NCBI GenBank assembly: GCA_964383675.1
Contig: CAYLHX010000001.1
Coordinates: 62,001-126,000 of the forward strand
Length of the DNA: 64,000 nt
Source of the DNA: CAYLHX01 sp964383675
GTDB lineage: Bacteria > Patescibacteriota > Gracilibacteria > UBA1369 > LOWO2-01-FULL-3
Direction of reading: 5' to 3'
Part shown: piece after piece, positions 49,789 through 58,146 of the stretch
How the letters are laid out: every line of letters starts with the position of its first letter
How positions within the stretch are numbered: the stretch's first letter is position 1
Position numbers and translations under genes: made by a program
The notes under the pieces: generated by a model
Database searches by the model: none
What the model saw: the letters and a program-made list of their open reading frames with translations, nothing else
Told to the model about the DNA's origin: nothing

Positions 49789-51699
49789 ATGAAAAATCTT
49801 AATATAGAAAGAGTCTTTAACTTTTTTGTCTATAGCGTACTTTTTTTGGTTCCACTGATTTTTTTGCCATTTTTAAACTTGCCGTTTGAACTACCGAAGC
49901 TGGCTTTGTTTCGCAGTGTAACTTTGATCTTACTTTTTGTTTATGCACTGAAGCTCGCCAAAGATAAACATATTAGTATTCACGATGTTTTTGCCAACAG
50001 AAATTTGAAGAGGCTTATTTTGCTGATTTTGATTTTTTTGGCATGCGGGGTTGCTTTTTCTATCGCACCAAAGCTGAGTTTTTGGGGAAGCTATTATCGG
50101 CTGCAAGGTGTCTACACTTTGCTGCACTATCTGCTATTTTTTCTTCTGCTATGTCTTAACTTTCGCAAAAGCGAGCAATTTGAAAAGGGAATAAAGTTTA
50201 TGTTTTTGGGCTTTTTAGTGGCTTTTGTTTTTGGTTTTTTCGAAAGACTCGGTTTTGATCCTTTCTCTCTGGGCTTAATGGAAAATACCTTAGGTAGAGT
50301 TTCTTCCAGTTTTGGTCATCCTAATTATTTTGCGGAATACGCTATTTTAGTTGTTTTTCCGGCTCTGGCTCTGTGGAGTAAAAATAGAAAAGTGTCACTA
50401 CTGATTATTGCACTGGGATTTGCAACAATTGTTTTAACTCAAAGCAGGGCCGGTCTTTTAGCTTTTTTTGTAGGGCTCTGGTTTTATTTGATAATGGCCA
50501 CCTCTTTCACCAAAATGAAAAAGTATTCAATAATGTTGTCGCTGGTGCCCTTAGCGGTTCTTTTTACTTGGGCGATTATAAATACGGCTGCAAGCAGTGA
50601 GCTGGTTCAAGGAAACCCTTTGCTTGAGCGTCTGGTGGTTAATGAAGATAATTTACGATCGATCAAAAGCAGAGAATTGGTATGGCAATCGGTGCCTGAG
50701 ATGGCTCAAAAAAATGTTTTGTTTGGTAGTGGTTTTGAAACCTTCTATCTTGTTTTTCAAGAGGTCGCGCCGAAAGAGATTTTGGAATATGAAAAGATGA
50801 CTTTCGTTACCGACAAGGCACATAATTTTATATTGGAGGTGATGGTTGAAAATGGAGTTTTGGGGCTTTTGTTTTTATTTTTTGCCGGTTGGGTTGTTTT
50901 TAAAATTGCGCAATTGGCTTTAAAGGCTAAGCAGAAGGATAAAAAATTATTGGCCACCGGAATCTTAAGTGCCATGATCGCAGCTTCGGTGATGAACATG
51001 TTTAGTTTTTTTGTAACCTCTCATTATGTAGTTGGTGTATTTTTGTTAGCATTTTTGTGTTTTCTGGCTTCGAAAAAACAGCTTAAAAAGAAAGTTTCAG
51101 TTATGCAAAACAAGCTCTTAAGAAGGTTAGTGATAATATTCACCTTTGTTTTTGTTTTTCTTTCGTTACTTTTTCAAAATCTTGGCTTTTTGACCGCCGA
51201 TTACTATGCCGCTAAGGGATTTTCGACGCAAAATTACCTATTGGCAAGCTCTCTACAACCAAATCAAAGTTATTATAATTTTGTTTTGGCTTCTATTTAT
51301 GAAAACATCGGTGATCTGCAGCGAGCGCATAAGTTTGCTGAAAAGGGAGGCAACTTCAGCGAGTATAATGACAGCTTTTATTATTATTTGAAGGCCAAAA
51401 TATGGCAGCATTCCTGTAGGCTTGAGGAAAAGTTGGATTGCGGATTGGCAGAAAGCGCTTTTGAAAGAGCAATTGACTTGGCTCCAACCTTTCCGCCTTA
51501 CCAATTAAGCTTTGCCAAATTTTACCTGGAGAGGGAAGATTGCCCTCGAGCCGTGGGTTGGCTGGAGAGTTATTTGAGTTTGACGCCGGAATTTTGGAAA
51601 AATTCCGGCACGGAAGAGCATCGCCTGTTTTATAAGCATAATCCTGATTTTGATCAGGTTTTTCAGTATTTCTCTACTTGTGGCATCAACGTCAAATAG
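49789..51699 (+). CDS. O-antigen ligase/Wzy-like polytopic membrane protein with C-terminal TPR region
   Basis: A 636-residue protein with about 12 membrane helices in the first 430 residues, then a soluble tail. The Wzy_C/O-antigen-ligase-type region includes GRVSSSFGHPNYFAEYAILVVFPALALW and TQSRAGLLAFFVGLWF, the periplasmic loop motif VLFGSGFETF, and TDKAHNFILEVMVENG (the H-N region is typical of ligases). The tail (about 460-620) has tetratricopeptide-like helices (SLQPNQSYYNFVLASIYENIGDLQRAHKFAE). It may polymerise or attach surface glycan; the substrate is unknown. Last residues are Cys-containing. Confidence 0.8.
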   Translation: MKNLNIERVFNFFVYSVLFLVPLIFLPFLNLPFELPKLALFRSVTLILLFVYALKLAKDKHISIHDVFANRNLKRLILLILIFLACGVAFSIAPKLSFWGSYYRLQGVYTLLHYLLFFLLLCLNFRKSEQFEKGIKFMFLGFLVAFVFGFFERLGFDPFSLGLMENTLGRVSSSFGHPNYFAEYAILVVFPALALWSKNRKVSLLIIALGFATIVLTQSRAGLLAFFVGLWFYLIMATSFTKMKKYSIMLSLVPLAVLFTWAIINTAASSELVQGNPLLERLVVNEDNLRSIKSRELVWQSVPEMAQKNVLFGSGFETFYLVFQEVAPKEILEYEKMTFVTDKAHNFILEVMVENGVLGLLFLFFAGWVVFKIAQLALKAKQKDKKLLATGILSAMIAASVMNMFSFFVTSHYVVGVFLLAFLCFLASKKQLKKKVSVMQNKLLRRLVIIFTFVFVFLSLLFQNLGFLTADYYAAKGFSTQNYLLASSLQPNQSYYNFVLASIYENIGDLQRAHKFAEKGGNFSEYNDSFYYYLKAKIWQHSCRLEEKLDCGLAESAFERAIDLAPTFPPYQLSFAKFYLEREDCPRAVGWLESYLSLTPEFWKNSGTEEHRLFYKHNPDFDQVFQYFSTCGINVK

Positions 51700-51762
51700 T
51701 ATCGTAGGCAATATTTTTATATTTTTGTCTATTTTATAGTTAGGGTTTTAGTATCTAGCAAA

Positions 51763-51791
51763 TTGCTTTTCCGGCTTTTTTCTGCTATTAT
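51763..51791 (+). promoter_or_regulatory. Sigma-70 type promoter of the SLH-domain protein gene
   Basis: TTGCTT (51763-51768), 17 bp, TATTAT (51786-51791). The transcript starts near 51798 with a very A-rich leader (acacaaaaacaaaaaacaaa) before the ATG at 51826 and no SD. Confidence 0.6.
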
Positions 51792-51825
51792 TTAGGGATA
51801 CACAAAAACAAAAAACAAAAGAAAA

Positions 51826-53130
51826 ATGAGAGGAAACAAAAAACTTTTTTTGGGAATGGCTGTTTTAACGGCTTTGGTAGTAATTACCAATGTCGTTTAT
51901 CGTGAACAGAGTTCAAGGTTTTTAGAGACTTCCATGCTGCACATCCTGCAGAATATTGTGGAGAAGAGTACTGAACCTCCGGACTTAATGATTGAAGAGG
52001 TAACCCTAAGGAAGGTGTCTGAACCAAGTGAAAGTTTTAAGTACTACACTTATGATGCCACCGTGATAGTAAAAAATCTGGGTGGTGATTTGCGCAATGC
52101 CCAAGTGACTTTAAGCGCCGGTCCCGATCAAAAATCCATTTTTGTAAAAAACAACGGAACATCGTTTTCGTTATATAAAGATGAAACCTTTATTGTTCGT
52201 GGATATGAAATATTGATTGACTCCAGCTACAATGGCGCCGATGTCACACTGGAAATAAACATTGCCGATGATTCCGATTATTACCCTGGCAATGACACCT
52301 ATACAGTTAACATATTCCAGTTGCCGGCCAAAATAGAGAACATTGGTGTGTCCGAAATTTTGGAGGATGGGACCATGCTTCTAGATTTTGAAGCTTATCC
52401 TTTTAGGATGAGGGACCATGATTTTGAGATTTATTTCAGCGATTCGGCTTACGTTGATGAAGAGAACTTAAAATATGCGGAAGTGTTCGGTCTAGAACAG
52501 ATATATAGTTATCATAGATTTGAAAATTCTTTGCAAAATGTAAAAAGTGATTTCACAGCTGAATCAGTGGAATTTGAAGACTTAAGTAGGATAAAGTTCA
52601 GTGATAATCCATTTAACTATGAAGAAGATCTCTATGTTTACCTGAAGGCCACAAACCCACACAACGGCAATTTCGCCATTAGTAACGTGTTGAAGTTTTC
52701 AGCGCAGCAAGATATGTCTCGCGCGGAGTTTGCAAAATTGTTTGTGGAAAATACCGATCTGGAAATTGATAATGTCGGCGTAAATTTTTACGATGATGTT
52801 ATTGTGGACGAGTGGTATTCACCTTATGTGCAGACACTTTTTAATTATGGCCTCCTCAATAACCGTACATACACTTATTCGCCAAATCACAAGATGAGTC
52901 GTGAAGAGGTGTTGGAAGTGGTTATGGATTATTATGATGTGGATTTGGCAATCCCTCCGGATGCGCCAAATTTTGCCGATGTTTCACTGGATAGTGATTT
53001 TTTACCTTATGCTGAAGGCTTCTTTGCGAGCGGAAAAGCGTCTGCAATAAGAGAAAATTTCTATCCCGAACAAATGGCCAGTCGCAGTTTTCTTAATTAC
53101 TTGATCAATGAATATCAGGAAAATAATTAA
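51826..53130 (+). CDS. Surface protein with CARDB-like and SLH domains
   Basis: A 434-residue secreted protein. An N-terminal signal-anchor (KKLFLGMAVLTALVVITNVVY) is followed by a CARDB-type beta domain (about 60-165: PDLMIEEVTLRKV, IVKNLGGDLRNAQVTLS, PGNDTYTVNI), a second beta domain (about 170-285), and a C-terminal region (about 290-430) resembling three S-layer homology repeats: SRAEFAKLFVENTDLEI, FYDDVIVDEWYSPYVQTLFNYGLL, SREEVLEVVMDYYDVDL, FADVSLDSDFLPYAEGFFASGK. SLH domains bind secondary cell-wall polymers, so it may tether to the envelope. It overlaps the next gene by 23 bases. Confidence 0.78.
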   Translation: MRGNKKLFLGMAVLTALVVITNVVYREQSSRFLETSMLHILQNIVEKSTEPPDLMIEEVTLRKVSEPSESFKYYTYDATVIVKNLGGDLRNAQVTLSAGPDQKSIFVKNNGTSFSLYKDETFIVRGYEILIDSSYNGADVTLEINIADDSDYYPGNDTYTVNIFQLPAKIENIGVSEILEDGTMLLDFEAYPFRMRDHDFEIYFSDSAYVDEENLKYAEVFGLEQIYSYHRFENSLQNVKSDFTAESVEFEDLSRIKFSDNPFNYEEDLYVYLKATNPHNGNFAISNVLKFSAQQDMSRAEFAKLFVENTDLEIDNVGVNFYDDVIVDEWYSPYVQTLFNYGLLNNRTYTYSPNHKMSREEVLEVVMDYYDVDLAIPPDAPNFADVSLDSDFLPYAEGFFASGKASAIRENFYPEQMASRSFLNYLINEYQENN

Positions 53131-53794
53131 AGTTTATTTTGTATTTGTTATGTCTTTGGTGGCTACAGCCGTACTGACTTTTAATGACACGGTGGAAAAG
53201 TATATGGCCAGCGTTTTGCATTTCGATGAAGTGAAAGCGGAAAATAAAAGTAGCTTTTTATACAATATTGATTCCGATATTCAGATTAATGACTATTTTT
53301 ATTCGGCGGAAAATCAAAACCCCAACCTAATAAATCTGACCATCACACATGACCCAACTCAGGCATTTGCTACGTCTGGAAGTAGTGATAATGAAATCAT
53401 GAAGTTGGTTGTAACGACCTATGAGGAGCCTTTTGTTTTAAAAAGTCTGCGCTTTAAAATCGTTGGCGTGGAAGCGAACAAAATCAAGGAGATCAAACTT
53501 TTTGATGGTGAAACAGAATTGGCTTCCGCAACTATTTTGAAAGGCTATGCCACCATTAAGGATTTAAACTTTGCTGTTGGCAAAAACACTGTTCAAGAAA
53601 TTAGCGTGAAAGTTGATTTCTCGGAAGAGTTGTCTAGCGGTGATAGGCTCAGACTTGACATAGAGGCACCGGAAGATTTGGTGATATTGGTGGGGGGAGA
53701 AAACTATCATGTTAATGAGTATTATCCGATTAAAGGCGAATATCTAAGTATAACCCAAAAAAGGCCTTGGGGACTTACAAAGGAAGAAAAATAG
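53108..53794 (+). CDS. Secreted beta-rich protein paired with the SLH protein, unknown function
   Basis: A 228-residue protein with a signal-anchor (KVYFVFVMSLVATAVLTF) and a beta-rich extracytoplasmic domain with repeating strands (about 85-215: EPFVLKSLRFKIVGVEANKIKEIKLFDGETELAS, KDLNFAVGKNTVQEISVKVDFSEELSSGDRLRLDIE). The strand pattern resembles S-layer or fibre-associated proteins in CPR bacteria, but I do not recognise the family. It begins within the end of the SLH gene, so coupled translation and joint function at the surface are likely. Confidence 0.6.
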   Translation: MNIRKIIKVYFVFVMSLVATAVLTFNDTVEKYMASVLHFDEVKAENKSSFLYNIDSDIQINDYFYSAENQNPNLINLTITHDPTQAFATSGSSDNEIMKLVVTTYEEPFVLKSLRFKIVGVEANKIKEIKLFDGETELASATILKGYATIKDLNFAVGKNTVQEISVKVDFSEELSSGDRLRLDIEAPEDLVILVGGENYHVNEYYPIKGEYLSITQKRPWGLTKEEK

Positions 53795-53796
53795 TT

Positions 53797-54465
53797 CTAG
53801 GACAGAAAGACCAGACGCGCTCCATAAGTTTGGCTCATCTCTATGAGTAAGTTATGGAGATTTGTTTCGCTATCGCTCAAGGCCTTGTTGGCAGGATTTC
53901 TTTTTAGGATAATCCTTTGATCGTTTGGTTTTGGATAAATGCTAGCGCCAATGATACTTTCCATGGCCTTGTACTGTGAAAGTTGATCATCGGGAAATTG
54001 TTGAAAACCATCGATGATGCAGTAACTCCAGACTCTTGGAGCAAGCGATGACTCCTTGTATTCTCCCGGCAGATAGGCTTTTGCCCCTTCAGGATATTCT
54101 GGCACCCGCCTCATAGCGGCCCTTCTGGTTAATTCCCTAATCCTTACTGTAGCCGAAGGAGTAAGTTCAGTTCTGGGCAAAGTGACATCAGAGGTTGTTG
54201 GAGTTCCAGGAGCAGCTATTGGAGGGATATTGGGGTCAAAGGGATCAACAGAAAGTTCAGTCATAGAGGCAGGATCTCCTGGCAACATAGGGGGTGGCAG
54301 AAGAACTACCCTAGTGCTTTTACCATCTGGTAATTCAACACTGATAACACTAGTATCATTGGGTAGAACCGCTCTGAGTACTGGTCTTGAGGAGGCCTTT
54401 GGCTGTTCCTCTTGCCTACTAAGATCGTCATCTGGTGTAAGTGACTCCGCTGGCATTGCAGTCAT
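53797..54465 (-). CDS. Hypothetical proline-rich protein
   Basis: A 222-residue protein with no signal peptide or membrane segment. The first half is rich in Pro, Ser, Thr and Asp and probably disordered (LPPPMLPGDPASMTEL and IPPIAAPGTP); residues ~130-222 look folded, with a C-terminal alpha/beta segment (NPANKALSDSETNLHNLLIEMSQTYGARLVFLS). No recognised family. It converges on the SLH operon with two bases between stops. A second Met three residues in (54456) is a possible start. Confidence 0.5.
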   Translation of the reverse strand: MTAMPAESLTPDDDLSRQEEQPKASSRPVLRAVLPNDTSVISVELPDGKSTRVVLLPPPMLPGDPASMTELSVDPFDPNIPPIAAPGTPTTSDVTLPRTELTPSATVRIRELTRRAAMRRVPEYPEGAKAYLPGEYKESSLAPRVWSYCIIDGFQQFPDDQLSQYKAMESIIGASIYPKPNDQRIILKRNPANKALSDSETNLHNLLIEMSQTYGARLVFLS

Positions 54466-54526
54466 GGGTATAATTTAATCAACATTGAATTATACCATAA
54501 ATAACATCTTTTATCAACGTGGCATG

Positions 54527-55075
54527 CTACAATCTCTCCTCTTTGAGAAATGCAAAAAGCTTTTGGTAAATCTCTTGGTGCGGCACGAAATCGGATGGAT
54601 GCTTTGAGATGAGCTCTTCCAATTCTGCAAAATGTACGAATTTTACGGTGGAGACCTCTTCGGTTTGTAGTTTGAGTGTTGTTATATCAAGGTCTTTTCT
54701 AAGCAAATAGACATCTTTAAACTCATTATTCACAAAGGTACCATTGTTGGTAATATTTCTTTCTTTAAGGGAAAAAATTAGCTCTAAGCTTTGAGGATCT
54801 TCAATTACTCCCAACTCTTCTTCAAGTTCTCTTATGGCCGAGGGCAAACTCTCATCCCCTGCACTAATATGTCCTGAACAGGAGGTTTCCCATTTATCGG
54901 GATGTGATTCTTTGATTGAGGCGCGTTTTTGCAACAGCAGTTCTCCCTGTGAATTTAATATCCAAACATCAACCGACCCGTGCCAATCGCCATCGCGATG
55001 CACCTCATGACGTAGTTTTTTTTGGCCAGTTTTTTGTCCTGAGAGGTCCAGAATGTCGAAATATTCTTCCTGCAT
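54527..55075 (-). CDS. NUDIX hydrolase, isopentenyl-diphosphate isomerase-like
   Basis: A 182-residue protein. The Nudix box is HISAGDESLPSAIRELEEELGV (Gx5Ex7REuxEExGu). It opens with EEYFDILDLSGQKTGQKKLRHEVHRDGDWHGSVDVWILNSQGELLLQKRA, typical of the YfcD/IPP isomerase-like subgroup, and CSGHISAGD aligns with the active-site Cys of type 1 isopentenyl-diphosphate isomerase. YfcD-like members are often phosphatases of unknown substrate. The two cannot be separated from the sequence. No isoprenoid genes lie nearby. Confidence 0.75.
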   Translation of the reverse strand: MQEEYFDILDLSGQKTGQKKLRHEVHRDGDWHGSVDVWILNSQGELLLQKRASIKESHPDKWETSCSGHISAGDESLPSAIRELEEELGVIEDPQSLELIFSLKERNITNNGTFVNNEFKDVYLLRKDLDITTLKLQTEEVSTVKFVHFAELEELISKHPSDFVPHQEIYQKLFAFLKEERL

Positions 55076-55121
55076 ATGTCGCTAGTCTACAAAATTTATC
55101 TTGCGGCGACCAGAGCACTTT

Positions 55122-56630
55122 TTAATTGTCGCGGAACTGGAAGGCTTCGCTTAGGTGGGCTTCGGTTATGCAGTGGCTATCTTCCAGATCAGCGATAGTT
55201 TGAGCGACTTTAATGATTTTGAGATAGGCGCGTGCCGACAAGTGCTGTTTGGCAGCAAGTTGGCCGAGAAATCGCTTGGCATCTCTGCTAAAGAGGCAAA
55301 GCTTCTTGATGGTCTCCACTCTTAGATCTTTGTTGCGATAGTGATTGGGCACCCCTTTGAATCGTTCAATTTGCCTGTTATGTGCTGTAATGATTTGTTG
55401 TTTAATTGCAGCAACCGGTTGAGCGCTTTTTGCCAGTAATTTGGAATTTTTGATTTTGCTCATTTTTAGAAAAATATCAATTCGATCTTTTAAAGGGCCT
55501 GATAATTTTCTTTGATAGTTTTTTATTTGCGTTTCAGTGCAGATGCATGGTGTGCCGCTATCAAGCTTGAAGCCACAAGGACAGGGATTCATGGTGGCTA
55601 GAAAAATAAAATTTGAGGGAAAGCTAAAGGTATATTTTGAACGTGTTATTGTAATAAATTGATCCTCCAGTGGTTTTCTTAAGGTTTCCAAAATGTTCTG
55701 CTTAAACTCGGCGACCTCATCAAAAAATAAAACTCCGTTATGTGCCAAGGAAATCTCTCCCGGCTGCGGGGTATTTCCCCCGCCGGTAATTGCAGTGAGT
55801 GTGGTGTTGTGATGAATTTCGCGAAATGGCCTGTTAGTGATTAGTTTTTGCTCTTTTAAGAGTCCTGCCACCGAATAAATACTACTTGTGGAAAATATTT
55901 CCTCACTGGACATGGGGGGCAAAAGAAATTTAAAAGTTCTGCATAATATTGTTTTGCCGCAACCGGGGCTTCCCATCAGAAGCATATTATGCCCTCCGGC
56001 AGCGGAGATTACGGCGCCCTTTTTTTCTTTTTCCAAACCGACTATCTCATTAAATTGCTCGAATTCCTGATCAGTCGCGAAATAGCTTTCTATTTTTCGG
56101 CGTATTGCCGGCTTAATCGCCGTTTGTCCCTGAAAAAAACAAATCAATTCTCTTAAACTTCGAACAGGATAAATTTCAATACCATCGACATAACTTGCCT
56201 CTTGTACATTCTCCGCCGGAATAAATATTCTTTTGAAGTTATGTTTTTTGGCATGCTGCACCATTGGCAAAATTGAGGAGACTTGTTTTACCTTGCCCGT
56301 TAGGGATAGTTCACCAACAATCACAAAATCAATTTTTGCAATTTCCAGCTGTTTACTGGCCAGAAGAATACTTAGAGCGATTGGCAGATCAAATTGTGAT
56401 CCGCTTTTACGGATTTCCGCCGGTGCCAAATTGATTGTTTTCTTGATTTGGGGGAACTGAGCTCCGCTATTGCGAATCCCCGACTTTACGCGTTCTTTGG
56501 ACTCCTGCACCAGTGTGTCTCCCAATCCCACGATGTGAAATGAGGGAAGTCCATTAGTGACATCGGCCTGCACTTCAACGGTATGGCATTGCAAGCCAAT
56601 TGCGGTACAAGCAAAAACTCTACTAACCAT
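55122..56630 (-). CDS. comM: YifB/ComM family AAA+ protein (Mg chelatase-like)
   Basis: ComM is a hexameric branch-migration helicase needed for natural transformation. The 502 residues include the N-terminal ChlI-type domain (VEVQADVTNGLPSFHIVGLGDTLVQESKERVKSGIRNSG, a clear YifB signature; IGKVKQVSSILPM), then the AAA+ core: Walker A LMGSPGCGKTILC, Walker B GVLFFDEVAEFKQNILETLRKPLEDQ, sensor I LATMNPCPCG, and a Cys cluster (CPCG and CICTETQI). A Mg-chelatase C-terminal domain (RIDIFL, then ARAYLKIIKVAQTIADLE) ends it. Together with dprA and the pilus it supports competence. Confidence 0.93.
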   Translation of the reverse strand: MVSRVFACTAIGLQCHTVEVQADVTNGLPSFHIVGLGDTLVQESKERVKSGIRNSGAQFPQIKKTINLAPAEIRKSGSQFDLPIALSILLASKQLEIAKIDFVIVGELSLTGKVKQVSSILPMVQHAKKHNFKRIFIPAENVQEASYVDGIEIYPVRSLRELICFFQGQTAIKPAIRRKIESYFATDQEFEQFNEIVGLEKEKKGAVISAAGGHNMLLMGSPGCGKTILCRTFKFLLPPMSSEEIFSTSSIYSVAGLLKEQKLITNRPFREIHHNTTLTAITGGGNTPQPGEISLAHNGVLFFDEVAEFKQNILETLRKPLEDQFITITRSKYTFSFPSNFIFLATMNPCPCGFKLDSGTPCICTETQIKNYQRKLSGPLKDRIDIFLKMSKIKNSKLLAKSAQPVAAIKQQIITAHNRQIERFKGVPNHYRNKDLRVETIKKLCLFSRDAKRFLGQLAAKQHLSARAYLKIIKVAQTIADLEDSHCITEAHLSEAFQFRDN

Positions 56631-56709
56631 AAAATTTATTAAGGTAGTAGCGAGTATGAATTACCGAGATTAAATTTTGATTAAATTTTCTTAAAAAATT
56701 ATCAAAATT

Positions 56710-57702
56710 CTATTTGAGGTTTAAAGCGAAGTTCCCGTCTGCAGTATTGAAATAGATTTTTGCATTGTTCCCCGCGGGAATAAGGGCTGTGGGGAAGGCA
56801 GTTATTTGATCGGTTACGGTAATTTCACTAAAAGAGTTCTCCTCGGGATGATAGAAGCCGAAGGTGTAGTTGATAGGGGAAGTTGAATCGAGTGGTTGAA
56901 TATAGTTAGTGTATTGACCGTTGGAACTGGTGCTTTGAAACTCCTGGTTGGTTATGAAAATCAATTGATCGTCTGAAGTCCAGGCGAAATTTGCACTGTA
57001 GCGATCCAAATCAAGCTCGTATAACTCATTTTGTGCATTTAAAATAAAGGTTTTGTTGAAGTCCTCTCTAAAGAAGAGGAAGTTCTTACCGTTTGGGGAA
57101 ACTATTCCGGTTTCGATATCCGTTAGTTTATTGTTTTCAATTTTTCCCTTTTGTTTTTGAGTAATATTAACTTTGTAGGCTGTACCGCTATTTCCTTCTA
57201 TTATCAGAGCCCCTTTCTCTGAACCAAAAATTCTGGGTTCCTTAACCTCTTTCGGGAAAAATACGATAGGTCTATTTTGGGAATCGGCCTCGTCTACCAA
57301 CTTATACATGCCATTCTCTTCGGCATAGGTGAGTAGGTAGTTTGGTGGGGGTAACAAAGCTGGCAGCTCATCCACAGCTGTTAAGTAAGGTTCAATATTG
57401 AAGTCGATGGGATATTCGACGGTTCTCCACAAAGGCACATCAACGGTATCCAAAATCACCTGATATCCTTCTTTATAGATGATTAAATCCTTAATGCCGG
57501 ATTTTTGCTTGGTTATACAGGGAGAAGTTTCACAAAACAGCTGCTCAATGCCGAAAACTTCCACGGTGAAGGGAGGTTCTCCTATGAAACTGATTTTCCC
57601 GCGGTTAAGAAAGGCACCCCATAAATAGAGTAAGGCCAGTGACAAAATTATAATGCCGAGGAATATTGCCAGAGCCAAGGATTTTCTTTTGTCTTCATCC
57701 AT
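56710..57702 (-). CDS. Membrane-anchored protein of unknown function (PEGA-like beta domain)
   Basis: A 330-residue protein with one N-terminal transmembrane segment (about 9-31) and an extracytoplasmic domain. Residues ~33-85 (KISFIGEPPFTVEVFGIEQLFCETSPC, IYKEGYQVILDTVDVP) have the pattern of a PEGA-type beta domain. The rest (about 110-330) contains recurring strands such as IFFRKEV, SPNGKNFLFFREDFN, FAWTSDDQLIFITNQ, suggesting a small beta-propeller. It overlaps yraN's stop by eight bases, so the two may be cotranscribed. No function assigned. Confidence 0.55.
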   Translation of the reverse strand: MDEDKRKSLALAIFLGIIILSLALLYLWGAFLNRGKISFIGEPPFTVEVFGIEQLFCETSPCITKQKSGIKDLIIYKEGYQVILDTVDVPLWRTVEYPIDFNIEPYLTAVDELPALLPPPNYLLTYAEENGMYKLVDEADSQNRPIVFFPKEVKEPRIFGSEKGALIIEGNSGTAYKVNITQKQKGKIENNKLTDIETGIVSPNGKNFLFFREDFNKTFILNAQNELYELDLDRYSANFAWTSDDQLIFITNQEFQSTSSNGQYTNYIQPLDSTSPINYTFGFYHPEENSFSEITVTDQITAFPTALIPAGNNAKIYFNTADGNFALNLK

Positions 57703-58066
57703 CCAGAATATTTTTAAAATGATTTATCTCCAAGAGTTTTCCTCTTCCAGCTAATTTTATTGCAATTAGGTCGAAGCGCCAAGTAAATGGTAGTTTTTCC
57801 CTACGGGATTCAATGAAATAGTGAGCCGTTTTAAGCATTCGGCCAATTTTTCGATGCCCCACAGCTTCTTGAGGCAGCCCGAAAATAATTTGGGTTCGTG
57901 ATTTCACTTCACAAAATACCAGCACATTTTTTTGCGAATTTAGGGCGATAATATCTATTTCCCCAAAACGACAATAAAAATTTTGGCTAATAATTTCGTA
58001 ATTCAAAGATTCCAGAAATTTTTTGGCGTACTGCTCGCCTAATTGTCCTAAATCCTTTTTATTCAT
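57695..58066 (-). CDS. YraN/UPF0102 family nuclease-like protein
   Basis: A 123-residue protein from ATG 58066 (five residues shorter than the GTG-start frame at 58081). It matches UPF0102: LGQLGEQYAKKFLESLNYEIISQNFYCRFGEIDIIAL, VLVFCEVKSRTQIIFGLPQEAVGHRKIGRMLKTA, with the Asp, Glu and Lys of a restriction-endonuclease-like core (GEIDII and EVKSR). Its cellular role is unproven. It ends upstream of the membrane-anchored gene and starts divergently from dnaB. Confidence 0.9.
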   Translation of the reverse strand: MNKKDLGQLGEQYAKKFLESLNYEIISQNFYCRFGEIDIIALNSQKNVLVFCEVKSRTQIIFGLPQEAVGHRKIGRMLKTAHYFIESRREKLPFTWRFDLIAIKLAGRGKLLEINHFKNILDG

Positions 58067-58082
58067 GCGACTATGGTACACC

Positions 58083-58111
58083 TTGAAATTAAAATTTTTT
58101 TAAAATATAGT
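58083..58111 (+). promoter_or_regulatory. Sigma-70 type promoter of dnaB
   Basis: TTGAAA (58083-58088), 17 bp, TATAGT (58106-58111). The transcript starts near 58118 with a 29-base leader to the ATG at 58147; no SD in it. Confidence 0.6.
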
Positions 58112-58146
58112 GTGCTTCCAGAGAAGTTTTGCTTTTAAGGTTTTAT

